A DNA stretch of 64,000 nt from Vulcanimicrobiota bacterium (GTDB lineage: Bacteria; Vulcanimicrobiota; Vulcanimicrobiia; Vulcanimicrobiales; Vulcanimicrobiaceae): the NCBI GenBank assembly GCA_003168375.1, contig PMSI01000007.1, positions 186,001 through 250,000 of the forward strand. Reading direction: 5' to 3'. The notes beneath the pieces were generated by a model. That model had not been told where the DNA came from and did not search any database. It worked only from the letters and a program-made list of their open reading frames with translations. Positions within the stretch are counted from its first letter, which is position 1. Each line of letters starts with the position of its first letter. This document shows positions 1 through 8,357 of this stretch, in pieces. Position numbers and translations under genes: made by a program.

Positions 1-2
1 CC

Positions 3-1133
3 GATACGGCCGCCGACGACGTCTGCATGATAGCGTTCACCTCGGGGACGACCGGGCGTCCGAAGGGGACGATGCATTTCCACCGCGACGTGCTCGCGAT
101 CTGCGATACGTTCCCGCCTTCGTCGTTCGCACCGGCGACGGGCGACGTGTTTGTCGGAACCCCGCCGCTGGCGTTCACCTACGGTCTGGGCGGAGCGCTG
201 CTGTTCCCGCTGCGCGCCGGCGCGTCGACGGTGCTGCTCGAGAAGCCGTCACCCGGCGTGCTCCTCGAGGCGATCCAGCGCTTCGGTGCGACCGTGTGCT
301 TCACCGCGCCGACCTCGTACCGCGCGATGGCGCCGCTGGCGAAGGACTACGATCTGCGGCGGCTGCGCGCGTGCGTGTCGGCCGGCGAGACGCTGCCGGT
401 CGCGACCCGCACGCTGTGGGAGAGCGCGACCGGCGTGCGGATCATCGACGGTATCGGCTCGACCGAGATGCTGCACATCTTCATCGCCGCATCCGGCGAC
501 GCGATCAAGCCCGGCGCGACGGGGATCCCCGTCCCGGGCTACGTCGCCTGCATCCTCGACGACGACGGCGCGCCGCTGCCGCCCGGAAACGTCGGTCGCC
601 TCGCGGTGAAAGGCCCGACCGGCTGCCGGTATCTCGCCGACCCGCGGCAACGAGAGTACGTGCAGAACGGCTGGAACCTCACCGGCGATGCGTACTTGCT
701 CGACGCGGACGGCTACTTCTGGTATCAAGCGCGCACCGACGACATGATCATCTCGTCGGGCTACAACATCGCCGGCCCTGAAGTCGAAGGCGCGCTGCTC
801 GAACATCCGCGGGTCCTCGAATGCGCGGTCGTCGGTGTCCCCGACGAAGCGCGCGGAACGATCGTCAAAGCATTCGTCGTCCTCCGCCCCAACACCGACG
901 CCACCAATCCCGATGTCACCCCGCCCCTCGATGTCACCCTGACCCTTCGACAAGCTCAGGAGAAGGGTGCGGCTGACCAAGCCGCACTCGTGGCGGAGCT
1001 GCAGGACTTCGTCAAGGCGCGCATCGCGCCGTACAAGTACCCGCGCGCGATCGAGTTCGTCGATGAACTGCCGCGTACCGAAACCGGGAAGCTCCAGCGC
1101 TTCAAGTTGCGTACCGCGGAGGTGAACGCATGA
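3..1133 (+). CDS. Benzoate-CoA ligase family (2-aminobenzoate-CoA ligase-like), 5' end outside window
   Basis: An adenylate-forming acyl-CoA synthetase that would activate an aromatic acid, probably benzoate or 2-aminobenzoate, with ATP and CoA. The frame is open to the window edge, so the N-terminal part is missing. Visible motifs are the phosphate loop FTSGTTGRPKG near the start, GIGSTEM in the middle, the hinge segment around YQARTDDMI, and the C-terminal catalytic lysine in PRTETGKLQRFK. Between the hinge and that lysine lies about 25 residues (PDVTPPLDVTLTLRQAQEKG) that are the translation of a palindromic repeat at 932-960. This is an in-frame addition within the C-terminal domain. The stop overlaps the RidA start by four bases, so the two genes are probably co-translated. 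The family is clear; the exact substrate is inferred. Confidence 0.85.
   Translation, partial: DTAADDVCMIAFTSGTTGRPKGTMHFHRDVLAICDTFPPSSFAPATGDVFVGTPPLAFTYGLGGALLFPLRAGASTVLLEKPSPGVLLEAIQRFGATVCFTAPTSYRAMAPLAKDYDLRRLRACVSAGETLPVATRTLWESATGVRIIDGIGSTEMLHIFIAASGDAIKPGATGIPVPGYVACILDDDGAPLPPGNVGRLAVKGPTGCRYLADPRQREYVQNGWNLTGDAYLLDADGYFWYQARTDDMIISSGYNIAGPEVEGALLEHPRVLECAVVGVPDEARGTIVKAFVVLRPNTDATNPDVTPPLDVTLTLRQAQEKGAADQAALVAELQDFVKARIAPYKYPRAIEFVDELPRTETGKLQRFKLRTAEVNA
932..960. repeat. Palindromic repeat copy 1, inside a coding region
   Basis: A copy of the window's recurrent element: a left arm TGTCACCCTGA, core CCCTTCGACAAGC and the beginning of a right arm TCAGG. The right arm then diverges into AGAAGGGTG. 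A partial extra left-arm copy (GATGTCACC) precedes it at 913-920. It is read in frame within the CoA ligase, adding residues such as VTLTLRQAQ. Confidence 0.85.
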
Positions 1134-1534
1134 CGATCCTGCAGCCGCCGGGCTGGCCGCGCCCGAAGGGTTATTCCTGCGGCGTCAGCGCCGAAGGGAC
1201 CAGCGTCTTCGTCAGCGGCCAGATCGGCTGGGACGAACATGGCCGCTTTCCGGTAAGCGATATCGCCGGCCAAGTGCGAACGGCGCTGAAGAACGTGCTG
1301 ACCGTCCTGGGCGAAGCCGGCGCACGCCCGGAGCACGTCGTGAGAATGACCTGGTTCATCACCGACAAACGCGCATATCTCGCCGCCCAGCGCGAGATTG
1401 GCGAAGCCTATCGCGAGGTGATGGGCCGGCACTTCCCAGCGATGTCCGTCCTCGAGGTCAGCGCGCTCCTCGAGGACGATGCGAACGTCGAGATCGAGGC
1501 AACCGCCGTCATCCCGCCCCCATTGTCATCCTGA
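1130..1534 (+). CDS. RidA/YjgF/YER057c family protein
   Basis: A 134-residue protein of the RidA (enamine/imine deaminase) superfamily, which forms trimers and hydrolyses reactive enamine or imine intermediates. The N-terminal half (VFVSGQIGWDEHG) and the central segment (VVRMTWFITDKRAY) follow the family pattern. Its start overlaps the CoA-ligase stop (ATGA), so a role in the same pathway, for example deaminating an aminated aromatic intermediate, is plausible but inferred. The last codons and the TGA stop at 1532-1534 lie in the left arm of a palindromic repeat, so the C-terminus (PPPLSS) may have been altered when the repeat arrived. Confidence 0.85.
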   Translation: MTILQPPGWPRPKGYSCGVSAEGTSVFVSGQIGWDEHGRFPVSDIAGQVRTALKNVLTVLGEAGARPEHVVRMTWFITDKRAYLAAQREIGEAYREVMGRHFPAMSVLEVSALLEDDANVEIEATAVIPPPLSS

Positions 1535-1558
1535 CCCTTCGACGAGCTCAGGGTGACA
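1524..1558. repeat. Palindromic repeat copy 2, overlapping the RidA stop codon
   Basis: A full copy with arms TGTCATCCTGA and TCAGGGTGACA flanking the core CCCTTCGACGAGC. The arms can pair with one G-T mismatch. It is followed by CCGAAGGGCGGGG, a tail also seen after copy 5. The left arm supplies the RidA stop codon. As RNA it could fold into a hairpin at the end of the CoA ligase-RidA transcript, although there is no T-tract. Confidence 0.9.
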
Positions 1559-1610
1559 CCGAAGGGCGGGGATGTTCACTAACCGCTCTCGCGGGGAAAA
1601 GGAGCGGCGT

Positions 1611-1829
1611 ATGGACGACCGATCGACCGAACGCACCGAGACCGACGAGCGCGTCGCCGAGAATCAATCGCCCGCCCCGATCGCGTCCTTGACGCGAGAT
1701 GCGAAGACCGACACCGACCCGGCGACCGGGCTGCCGCGCGGCCAGCACGACGACGACGCGAGCCCGCTCGACCCCGGCGAACCGCTCAATCCGTTCGGGG
1801 GCAAGCCGTCCGACGAGCGAGGCCCATAG
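1611..1829 (+). CDS. Small acidic hypothetical protein
   Basis: A 72-residue, highly charged, low-complexity protein rich in Asp, Glu, Arg, Thr and Pro, with no hydrophobic segment. The ATG at 1611 has a good ribosome binding site (AAAGGAG about 8 bases upstream) and is preferred over the upstream in-frame ATG at 1572. The C-terminal part (GEPLNPFGGKPSDERGP) looks like a disordered tail. No family recognised. It faces the convergent deacetylase-like gene, whose stop lies directly behind it. Confidence 0.55.
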   Translation: MDDRSTERTETDERVAENQSPAPIASLTRDAKTDTDPATGLPRGQHDDDASPLDPGEPLNPFGGKPSDERGP

Positions 1830-1830
1830 C

Positions 1831-2721
1831 TCACCGGCGCTGTGTCGGAGGCGTTTGCGCGACGTACCAGTCGAGGATCTCGCTCGCGGTCATCACGCAC
1901 GCGCCGTAGCGCTCACGGGCGAGTGCGAGGACGCGGTCGAGCGCGGCGATCCGATGCGGCGTGCCGGTGAGATATGGGTGCAGCGCGAGCGCGAGGATCT
2001 TCGGCGACGCGGCGCTCTCGGCGTACAGGATTTCCAACGCGGCGGCGCAGCGCGTGTAGAACTCTTCCGCCGGGTGCCGCTCGACGGCGAAGACCACGAT
2101 GTCGTTCGTCTCGACCGGATACGGGATCGCGATCATTCGCCCGCTCGCGACGTCGAGATCGAACGGCAGGTCATCGGCCGGCCCCCAGTCGCAGCAGTAT
2201 TCGAGCCCGGCGGCCGCGAGCAGATCGAGCGTCTGCGGGGTCTCCACCAGCGCGGGCCCGAGCCAACCGCGGGGCCGCTTCCCGGTCGCCGCTTCGATCT
2301 CGGCGATCGATTCTTCGATGACAGCGCGTTCGTCGTCGACCGTCGCCATCGTGCGCTGGACGACGCCGTGCGGCATCATCTCCCAGCCCGCCGCGACGGT
2401 GCGCTCGACGATCTCGGGATACTCGCGGCAGACGGCCGAGTTGATGCTCAGCGTCGCGCGCGCGCCGTGACGCGAAAGCGTGTCCAGGAGCCGCCAGATG
2501 CCAACGCGCTGGCCGTACTGATACCAGGCGAAGTTCGGGATGTCGGGGACGGTCCCGCCGGCGGGCGGCGGCGGCAGCGCGGTGCGCGGCATCGGCTTCG
2601 CGTAGTCCCACACCTCGACGTTGACGATCGGGTGAAGCGCGAGTCGCGCACCGCCGGGAAACGGCGCGAGCGGCGGACGGGCGTACGCCGGCGTATAGAT
2701 CGTGCGGCCGTGGGAGAGCAT
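1831..2721 (-). CDS. Polysaccharide deacetylase family (PuuE/allantoinase-like)
   Basis: A 296-residue protein of the NodB-type deacetylase fold, closest in style to the cofactor-light allantoinase (PuuE)-type group that acts on small amides or sugars. Supporting segments are RLALHPIVNVEVWDYAK near the start, ATLSINSAVCREYPEIV, MMPHGVVQRTM and RGWLGPALVETPQTLDLL, followed by CCDWGPADDLPF. These follow the deacetylase order of strands and active-site loops. The ATG at 2721 is chosen over an upstream in-frame ATG (2814) because it gives the typical family start and leaves a promoter space to the divergent alcohol dehydrogenase. The substrate cannot be told from the sequence. Confidence 0.75.
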   Translation of the reverse strand: MLSHGRTIYTPAYARPPLAPFPGGARLALHPIVNVEVWDYAKPMPRTALPPPPAGGTVPDIPNFAWYQYGQRVGIWRLLDTLSRHGARATLSINSAVCREYPEIVERTVAAGWEMMPHGVVQRTMATVDDERAVIEESIAEIEAATGKRPRGWLGPALVETPQTLDLLAAAGLEYCCDWGPADDLPFDLDVASGRMIAIPYPVETNDIVVFAVERHPAEEFYTRCAAALEILYAESAASPKILALALHPYLTGTPHRIAALDRVLALARERYGACVMTASEILDWYVAQTPPTQRR

Positions 2722-2800
2722 CGCGGCGCCTTCCACGCTCGGAGGCCGTCGCCCCCGCGCGGCGGAAAGCCGCAGTCGTGAACCGGCCGGGCTCGATGTA

Positions 2801-3904
2801 ATGGCGGCGACCATGCGCGCCGCGGTCTACCACGGCGCGCGCGACCTCCGTATCGAAGAGGTTCCGCGACCGCGGCCCGCGCCCGGCGAAGTGCTGGTGC
2901 GCGTGCACGCGAACGGCATCTGCGGCACCGACGCGAGCGAGTATTTGGGCGCGCAGATGTACCCCCTCCACGCGCGGCACGGCCTGACCGGGCATCACGG
3001 CCCGATGATCCCGGGCCATGAGTTCGCCGGACGGATCGCGGAGATCGGTGACGGGGTCGATGGGTTCACCGAAGGCGAGCCGGTCGTGACGGGCTCGGCG
3101 CTCTGGTGCGGCGTCTGCCGCCAATGCCGCGCCGGACGAACGAGCATCTGCGTCCAGTACGCAACGGTCGGCTTGCACCGTGACGGTGGGCTGGCCGAGT
3201 TCGTGCGCGTCCCGGCGCACATCGTCTTTCGTGCCGCACCGTTCGGGCTCAGCGATGACGCCGCGGTGCTGACCCAACCGATGGCGATCGCGGTCCACGC
3301 GCTGCGCCGCGGCCGCCCACGCGCCGGCGAGCACGTGCTCGTGCTCGGCGCGGGCGGGATCGGCGCCTTCCTGACGTTCGCGCTCGCGCAGCACGGCGCG
3401 CATGTCGTCGCGGCCGACCTCTCCGAATCGCGGCTGGCGGTCGCGCGCCGGCTCGGCGCAAGCGAAACCGTGCGGGCGGGCGACGCCGGGGCGCTGAGCG
3501 CGGCGCTGGCGGAGATCGGGTTCATGCCGACGCTGGTGTACGAGGTCACGGGAACGGACGCCGGAATGGCGGCGGCGATCGCCGCGGTCGACGCCGGCGG
3601 GCGCCTCGTCACCGTCGGGATCGCGAAACACCCGATCGAGGTCGACGCGCGGCGGGTGACGACCAAAGAATTGGAGATCGTCGGCACCAACGCGCTGATC
3701 GGTCGCGACGACGTCCCGGAAGCTGCCCATCTGCTGGCGCGCGATCCCGCCGCGTGGCAGGACGTCGCGCCGGTCGCGATCCCGCTCGAGCGGATCGTCG
3801 AGGACGGGATCGTACCGATGCTCGAGGGGCGCGCCGCGCAGATCAAGCTCCTCGTCGACCCGTGGACGCGCGCCACGCGCCCGACCGCGATGACAAACCC
3901 CTAG
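2801..3904 (+). CDS. Zinc-dependent medium-chain alcohol dehydrogenase
   Basis: A 367-residue MDR-family NAD(P)-dependent dehydrogenase, similar in layout to butanediol, threonine and sorbitol dehydrogenases. The catalytic zinc cysteine is in NGICGTDASEYL and the GHE motif in IPGHEFAGRI. The structural zinc site is the four-cysteine loop CGVCRQCRAGRTSIC. The Rossmann motif is VLGAGGIGAFL. The open frame extends upstream of 2801, but this overlaps the divergent deacetylase start and lacks family similarity. ATG 2801 or ATG 2813 (MRAAVYHG) are the realistic starts. The cluster with an aldehyde dehydrogenase suggests alcohol oxidation; substrate unknown. Confidence 0.85.
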   Translation: MAATMRAAVYHGARDLRIEEVPRPRPAPGEVLVRVHANGICGTDASEYLGAQMYPLHARHGLTGHHGPMIPGHEFAGRIAEIGDGVDGFTEGEPVVTGSALWCGVCRQCRAGRTSICVQYATVGLHRDGGLAEFVRVPAHIVFRAAPFGLSDDAAVLTQPMAIAVHALRRGRPRAGEHVLVLGAGGIGAFLTFALAQHGAHVVAADLSESRLAVARRLGASETVRAGDAGALSAALAEIGFMPTLVYEVTGTDAGMAAAIAAVDAGGRLVTVGIAKHPIEVDARRVTTKELEIVGTNALIGRDDVPEAAHLLARDPAAWQDVAPVAIPLERIVEDGIVPMLEGRAAQIKLLVDPWTRATRPTAMTNP

Positions 3905-3910
3905 GCTGCC

Positions 3911-4387
3911 TCAGCCGCCGGCGTTCGAGAGCATCGAGCGGAGCCGGTCGACGTGATCGCGGTCGTGATCGAGCATCCCGGCCACGACCGCAGCGAGCGT
4001 GATCGGATCGTCGCCTTCGTAGTGACCGATCCGCCGGAAATCCGACTCCGCCACGGCGCGCAGCGTGTCGACGTTGTGCTTGCGAGCTTCGAGGAACGCG
4101 TTCAGCGCGACGTACGCGTTCTCCGACCGGTAGTTCGAAGCCGTGGCGACCCCGGCGCCGTCGAAGTCGAACAGCAGCGGGTCGACCTCGTCCAGAACGC
4201 TCCGGATCCGCGGCGTGAATCCGTCGCGTTCGAGATCCCGCAGGTGGCAGGCGTGCTCGACGACGGAGAATTCATCGCCGAACGGCGCCAGCCGGGACTC
4301 GGGCGGAAACGACGCGACCAGCTCGGCGAGCTCTGCAGCATTCGTTTCCAGCGTCTCGGCAAGCTCGACGACCTCGGGCCGGATCAT
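3911..4387 (-). CDS. DinB-like four-helix protein
   Basis: A 158-residue protein with the DinB/YfiT-like pattern: helical throughout, with VVEHACHLRDLERDGF (metal-binding His), EARKHNVDTLRAV and a final HDRDHVDRLR. The histidines are placed as in the metal-binding triad of the family. DinB-like proteins are often thiol-dependent transferases or hydrolases, but most have no known substrate. The ATG at 4387 overlaps the upstream gene's stop (ATGA), so it is the last gene of the operon aldehyde dehydrogenase - unknown protein - DinB. Confidence 0.75.
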   Translation of the reverse strand: MIRPEVVELAETLETNAAELAELVASFPPESRLAPFGDEFSVVEHACHLRDLERDGFTPRIRSVLDEVDPLLFDFDGAGVATASNYRSENAYVALNAFLEARKHNVDTLRAVAESDFRRIGHYEGDDPITLAAVVAGMLDHDRDHVDRLRSMLSNAGG

Positions 4388-5001
4388 GGACGACTCTTCA
4401 CCCGCGGTCGCGCAGGTTCCCGGCTTCGCGCGAGCACGAGTAGCGCGGCCATCGCCGCCAGTTTTTGGTCGACGCGCCACGGCGGTCCGGCGTCGTGGCC
4501 CAGTTCGGCGATGCGACCCTCGAGCGCCGGCGGACTGAGGCGAAGTGCACGCGCCGCGTCGCTCGCGATCGTGCGATCCGAGATCTCGATGAGCTGGGTT
4601 CGCAACGCGCGCGCCGCGTCCGCGAGGGTGCCGCGGAAGAGGTCGCCTTCGGCTGCGTGGATGCGTGGGTGCGAGGCGAGGATCGCCGCCAAGCCGGGGG
4701 TCTGCCGCAGTGCCCCGATCACGGCGCAGCCCACGATGCGCCTTCCCGCCGCGCGGTGCTCCTCGATCGCGGAATGCAGCGCGCGCACGGCGACCGCGCG
4801 GACGGCGGCCACGGTCTGCGTGACGAGACGCTCCGCATCGGCGAACTCCAGTTCCGCCGCCATGTGGTAGAGCTGGTCCGGGATCCCCGGCGCGCGCAAG
4901 TCGAGCCGGCGCCGCTCGAGGACGACGGGCGGATCGCCGCCGAGGACGACGAGCGCCGCCCAGCCGGTGTGCGGGCGCAGGCCGATCGCTGCGTCGACCA
5001 C
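4384..5001 (-). CDS. Conserved-looking hypothetical protein, operon with aldehyde dehydrogenase
   Basis: A 205-residue protein of no recognised family. The GTG start at 5001 follows the aldehyde dehydrogenase stop by two bases, and its stop overlaps the DinB start. The composition is normal for a real gene here, unlike the Arg-rich antisense frames. Visible features are VDAAIGLRPHTGWAALVVLG near the start, a long helical middle (ALEFADAERLVTQTVAAVRA) and RRIVGCAVIGALRQTPGL, then a mostly helical C-terminal half. The beginning, with an acidic residue after a hydrophobic strand and a Gly-Thr-Gly turn, recalls ribonuclease H-like or acetate-kinase-like folds, but that is only a guess. Confidence 0.6.
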   Translation of the reverse strand: MVDAAIGLRPHTGWAALVVLGGDPPVVLERRRLDLRAPGIPDQLYHMAAELEFADAERLVTQTVAAVRAVAVRALHSAIEEHRAAGRRIVGCAVIGALRQTPGLAAILASHPRIHAAEGDLFRGTLADAARALRTQLIEISDRTIASDAARALRLSPPALEGRIAELGHDAGPPWRVDQKLAAMAALLVLARSREPARPRVKSRP

Positions 5002-5003
5002 GA

Positions 5004-6509
5004 TCAGCTCAGCCGGACGACGGCGTTCGTTGCGTACCAGTCGACGGGCTCGTCGAGGTTGACGATCACGCTTTTCGTCGTCGTGTACTCGCGGTAGCCC
5101 TCGAGGCCGGCCTCGCGCCCGATCCCGCTGTCCTTCATCCCGCCCCAGGGCAGCGCGGGATCGATGCGGTGGTGGTCGTTGATCCAGATGATGCCGCACT
5201 CGAGCCGTTCGGCGAGCTTCATCCCACGCGCCGCATCACCGGTCCAGATCGACGCGGCGAGACCGAACTCGACGTCGTTCGCGATCCGCACTGCGTCGTC
5301 GACGTCACGATACGTCAGCACGCACGTCACCGGACCGAAGATCTCGTCCTGCGCGATCCTCATCGACGGCAGGACGCCGGTGAAGATCGTCGGCTCGTAG
5401 AAGAAGCCCTGCGCAAGTTCGCCGGCGGGACGGCGGCCGCCGCATGCGACCTTCGCGCCCTCCGCTTTGCCGATCTCCACGTAGCGTTCGGTGCGTTCGA
5501 GCTGGCCCTGCGAGACGAGCGGGCCGAGCTGCGTCTGCAGGTCGAGCGGATCGCCGATCCGGATCGCGCGAGCGCGCCGTACCATCCGCTCGACCAGCGC
5601 ATCGGCCTGGCTCTCGTGCACGAGCACGCGCGTCCCGGCGACGCAGGTCTGTCCCGACGCGATGAACGCCGCGAACGTCGCGCCGGCGGCGGCCCGGTCG
5701 AGATCGGCGTCGGGCAGCACGATCACCGGCGCCTTCCCGCCGAGCTCGCACGTGACGCGAATCAGGTTCTCGCCGGCGAGCTTCGCGACGACGCGGCCGG
5801 TCTCGGTGCCGCCGGTCAGGTCGAGTTTGCGGATGCGTTTGTCCGAGCACAGCGCCGCGCCGGCGCCGGCGCCGAACCCGGTGACGACGTTGAAGACGCC
5901 GTCCGGGAGCCCGGCATCGCGCGCGATCTGCGCGAGAACGAGGGTCGTGAGCGGCGTGAACTCGGACGGCTTGACGACGACCGTGTTGCCGGCCGCGAGC
6001 GCCGGTGCGAGCTTCTTCGTCAGGATCAGCAGCGGATGATTCCACGGCGTGAGCTGGCCCACCACGCCGAGCGGGACGCGGCGCACGTAGTTGAGATACG
6101 GCCCTTCGAACGGCGTCACGGCGTCTTCGGCGGTGCGCGCAACGGCGGCGAAGTAGCGGTAGAACTCCGGGATGCGCCCGAGCTGCGCGCGCATCTCGCG
6201 CAGCGGGCGTCCGACGCACGTCGACTCCAGCGTCGCGAGCTCCGGCAGCGCTGCTTCGATCGCATCGGCGAAGCGGCTCAGGATCCGGTGCCGTTCGCTG
6301 ACCGCGAGCCGCGACCAGCGCCCGTCGGCGAACGCCGCGCCGGCCGCCTCGATGGCGAGCCCGATCTCCGCGGCGCCGCCCTCCGCCACGCGCGCGACGA
6401 GCGCACCGTTCGCGGGATTCCGCACCTCGAACGTACGTCCGTCCGCGCTCGCGCGTTCGCGACCGCCGATGAAATGGCCGTAAACTGCGATTCCGTCGAG
6501 CGTCGTCAT
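5004..6509 (-). CDS. NAD(P)-dependent aldehyde dehydrogenase
   Basis: A 501-residue aldehyde dehydrogenase oxidising an aldehyde to the acid. The family order is complete: FIGGRERASADGRTFEVRNP start, TPWNHPLLILTKKLAPALAAGNTVVVKPSE (cofactor binding and catalytic Asn), the catalytic Glu in CELGGKAPVIV, the nucleophilic Cys in ASGQTCVAGTRVL, and EIFGPV plus PWGGMKDSGIGREAG near the end. The ATG at 6509 gives the normal family N-terminus; upstream frame extension is not family-like. It heads a three-gene operon and may act with the nearby zinc alcohol dehydrogenase or the PQQ dehydrogenase. It resembles hydroxymuconic semialdehyde and betaine aldehyde dehydrogenases; substrate unproven. Confidence 0.92.
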   Translation of the reverse strand: MTTLDGIAVYGHFIGGRERASADGRTFEVRNPANGALVARVAEGGAAEIGLAIEAAGAAFADGRWSRLAVSERHRILSRFADAIEAALPELATLESTCVGRPLREMRAQLGRIPEFYRYFAAVARTAEDAVTPFEGPYLNYVRRVPLGVVGQLTPWNHPLLILTKKLAPALAAGNTVVVKPSEFTPLTTLVLAQIARDAGLPDGVFNVVTGFGAGAGAALCSDKRIRKLDLTGGTETGRVVAKLAGENLIRVTCELGGKAPVIVLPDADLDRAAAGATFAAFIASGQTCVAGTRVLVHESQADALVERMVRRARAIRIGDPLDLQTQLGPLVSQGQLERTERYVEIGKAEGAKVACGGRRPAGELAQGFFYEPTIFTGVLPSMRIAQDEIFGPVTCVLTYRDVDDAVRIANDVEFGLAASIWTGDAARGMKLAERLECGIIWINDHHRIDPALPWGGMKDSGIGREAGLEGYREYTTTKSVIVNLDEPVDWYATNAVVRLS

Positions 6510-6570
6510 CGTGCGGGACCTCGGCAAACGCGGTGGGGAGTTCGGGCGATCTCCGCGTACTCCGCACAGT

Positions 6571-8325
6571 ATGGAAGCCGAGCACCGGGAACCTCCCACG
6601 AGCATCGACTGGGACGTTCCGATCCCGATGGACGACGGCGTCGTGCTCCGCGCCGACGTGTTCCGTCCGCCGGGTGAGCTCCGCTATCCCGTCATCCTCA
6701 GCTACGGACCGTACGCCAAGGGTCTCGCCTTTCAAGAAGGCTATCCGAGCGCGTGGAATCGCATGGCCGAGAAGCACCCAGACGTCACGGCCGGCTCGAC
6801 GAATCGCTATCAGAACTGGGAGGTCGTCGATCCCGAGAAGTGGGTCCCCGACGGCTACGTCTGCGTGCGCGTCGACTCGCGCGGCGCAGGCCGCTCGCCG
6901 GGATTCCTCGACCCGTGGTCGCCGCGCGAGACGCAGGATCTCGCGCAGTGCATCGAGTGGGCCGGGACGCAGCCGTGGAGCAGCGGCAAAGTCGGCCTCA
7001 ACGGCATCTCCTACTACGCGATGAATCAGTGGTGGGTCGCGTCGCTGCAGCCGCCGCACCTCGCCGCGATGTGCGCGTGGGAAGGGGCCGCCGACTTCTA
7101 CCGCGACCTCACGCATCACGGCGGCATCCTCTGCACGTTCGCGCAGAACTGGTACGACATGCAGGTGAAGAGCGTCCAGCACGGACTCGGCGAGCGGGGT
7201 CCGCGCAGCCGCGTCACCGGCGAGCTCGCCTGCGGTCCCGAGACGCTTGGGGAGGACGAGCTGGAGCGCAACCGGACGGACTTCGGCGCCGACATCCTCG
7301 CGCATCCGCTCGACGATGAGTACCATCGCTCGCGTTCGCCGGTATGGGAGCGCGTCACGGTGCCGTTCCTGACGGCGGCGAACTGGGGTGGACAGGGGCT
7401 GCATCCGCGCGGAAACTTCGAAGCCTTCGTGCGCGCCGCATCGCCCGACCGCTGGCTCGAAGCGCACGGCATCGAGCACTGGACCGAGTTCTACACCGGC
7501 TACGGCGTGCGGCTGCAGAAGCAGTTCTTCGCCCACTATCTCAAGGGCGAGGACACGCTGCGCGACTGGCCTCGCGTGCGGCTGCAGGTGCGCCATATCG
7601 ACCGGTTCGTCGAGCGCCACGAGGACGCGTGGCCGATCCCGCGCACGCACTGGACGAAGCTGTACCTCGATCTCGAACGCCGCACGCTGCGCCCCGATGC
7701 ACCGCCGGGGCCGGCGCGGATCGAATACGACGCGCTCGGCGACGGCATCACGTTCACCGGCGAGCCGCTCGAGGCAGAGACGGAGCTCACCGGCCCGCTC
7801 GCAGCCCGATTGTTCGTCTCGTCGTCGACGAACGATGCCGACGCGTTCGTCGTCCTGCGCGCGTTCGCACCGGACGGCGAGGAAGTCGTCTTTCAAGGGG
7901 CGATCGATCCGCATACGCCGCTCGCCCAGGGCTGGCTACGCGCCTCACACCGCGCGCTCGACCCCGCCTTGACGACCGACTACCGTCCGTATCACACGCA
8001 CTCCGCCCGCGAGCCGCTCGTGCCGGGCGAGCCGGTGCAGCTCGACGTCGAGCTGTGGCCGACATCGATCGTCCTGCCGGCCGGCTACCGCCTCGCGCTC
8101 ACGGTGCGCGGCACCGACTATGTCTATCCCGGCCCGAGCGGCGGACGGCTCTCGAACTTCAAGAACGAGATGACCGGCAGCGGGCCGTTCTTGCACGACG
8201 ATCCTCGCGACCGACCGCCCGACGTCTTCGGGAGTACGTACGCGCTGCACGGCGGCGCGGAGCGGGCGGCGTTCGTCGTGCTGCCGATCGTACGCTCCGA
8301 AGGGGCGGGCGCTCAGTCCGAATAA
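6571..8325 (+). CDS. CocE/NonD family alpha/beta hydrolase (peptidase S15-like)
   Basis: A 584-residue hydrolase of the X-Pro dipeptidyl-peptidase/cocaine-esterase type. The N-terminal catalytic domain shows IPMDDGVVLRADVFRP, VCVRVDSRGAGRSPGF and the nucleophile elbow GLNGISYYAMNQWW (Ser). A later IEHWTEFY is a candidate for the catalytic His. The C-terminal part, from about residue 400, has the jelly-roll pattern of the X-Pro/CocE C-terminal domain (LTGPLAARLFVSSSTNDADAF). The ATG at 6571 gives MEAEHREPP. No signal peptide, so probably cytoplasmic. Such enzymes hydrolyse esters or amides; the substrate cannot be inferred. Confidence 0.85.
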   Translation: MEAEHREPPTSIDWDVPIPMDDGVVLRADVFRPPGELRYPVILSYGPYAKGLAFQEGYPSAWNRMAEKHPDVTAGSTNRYQNWEVVDPEKWVPDGYVCVRVDSRGAGRSPGFLDPWSPRETQDLAQCIEWAGTQPWSSGKVGLNGISYYAMNQWWVASLQPPHLAAMCAWEGAADFYRDLTHHGGILCTFAQNWYDMQVKSVQHGLGERGPRSRVTGELACGPETLGEDELERNRTDFGADILAHPLDDEYHRSRSPVWERVTVPFLTAANWGGQGLHPRGNFEAFVRAASPDRWLEAHGIEHWTEFYTGYGVRLQKQFFAHYLKGEDTLRDWPRVRLQVRHIDRFVERHEDAWPIPRTHWTKLYLDLERRTLRPDAPPGPARIEYDALGDGITFTGEPLEAETELTGPLAARLFVSSSTNDADAFVVLRAFAPDGEEVVFQGAIDPHTPLAQGWLRASHRALDPALTTDYRPYHTHSAREPLVPGEPVQLDVELWPTSIVLPAGYRLALTVRGTDYVYPGPSGGRLSNFKNEMTGSGPFLHDDPRDRPPDVFGSTYALHGGAERAAFVVLPIVRSEGAGAQSE

Positions 8326-8357
8326 CGGGTTCTTCCCATCCACGAGAGGAGGGCATC

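Noticed and set aside
5305-7914. Very long minus-strand open frame of about 870 codons across the aldehyde dehydrogenase and hydrolase genes
   Set aside because: It is antisense or out of frame to two clear enzyme genes and its translation is Arg/Ala-rich without motifs, an effect of high GC.
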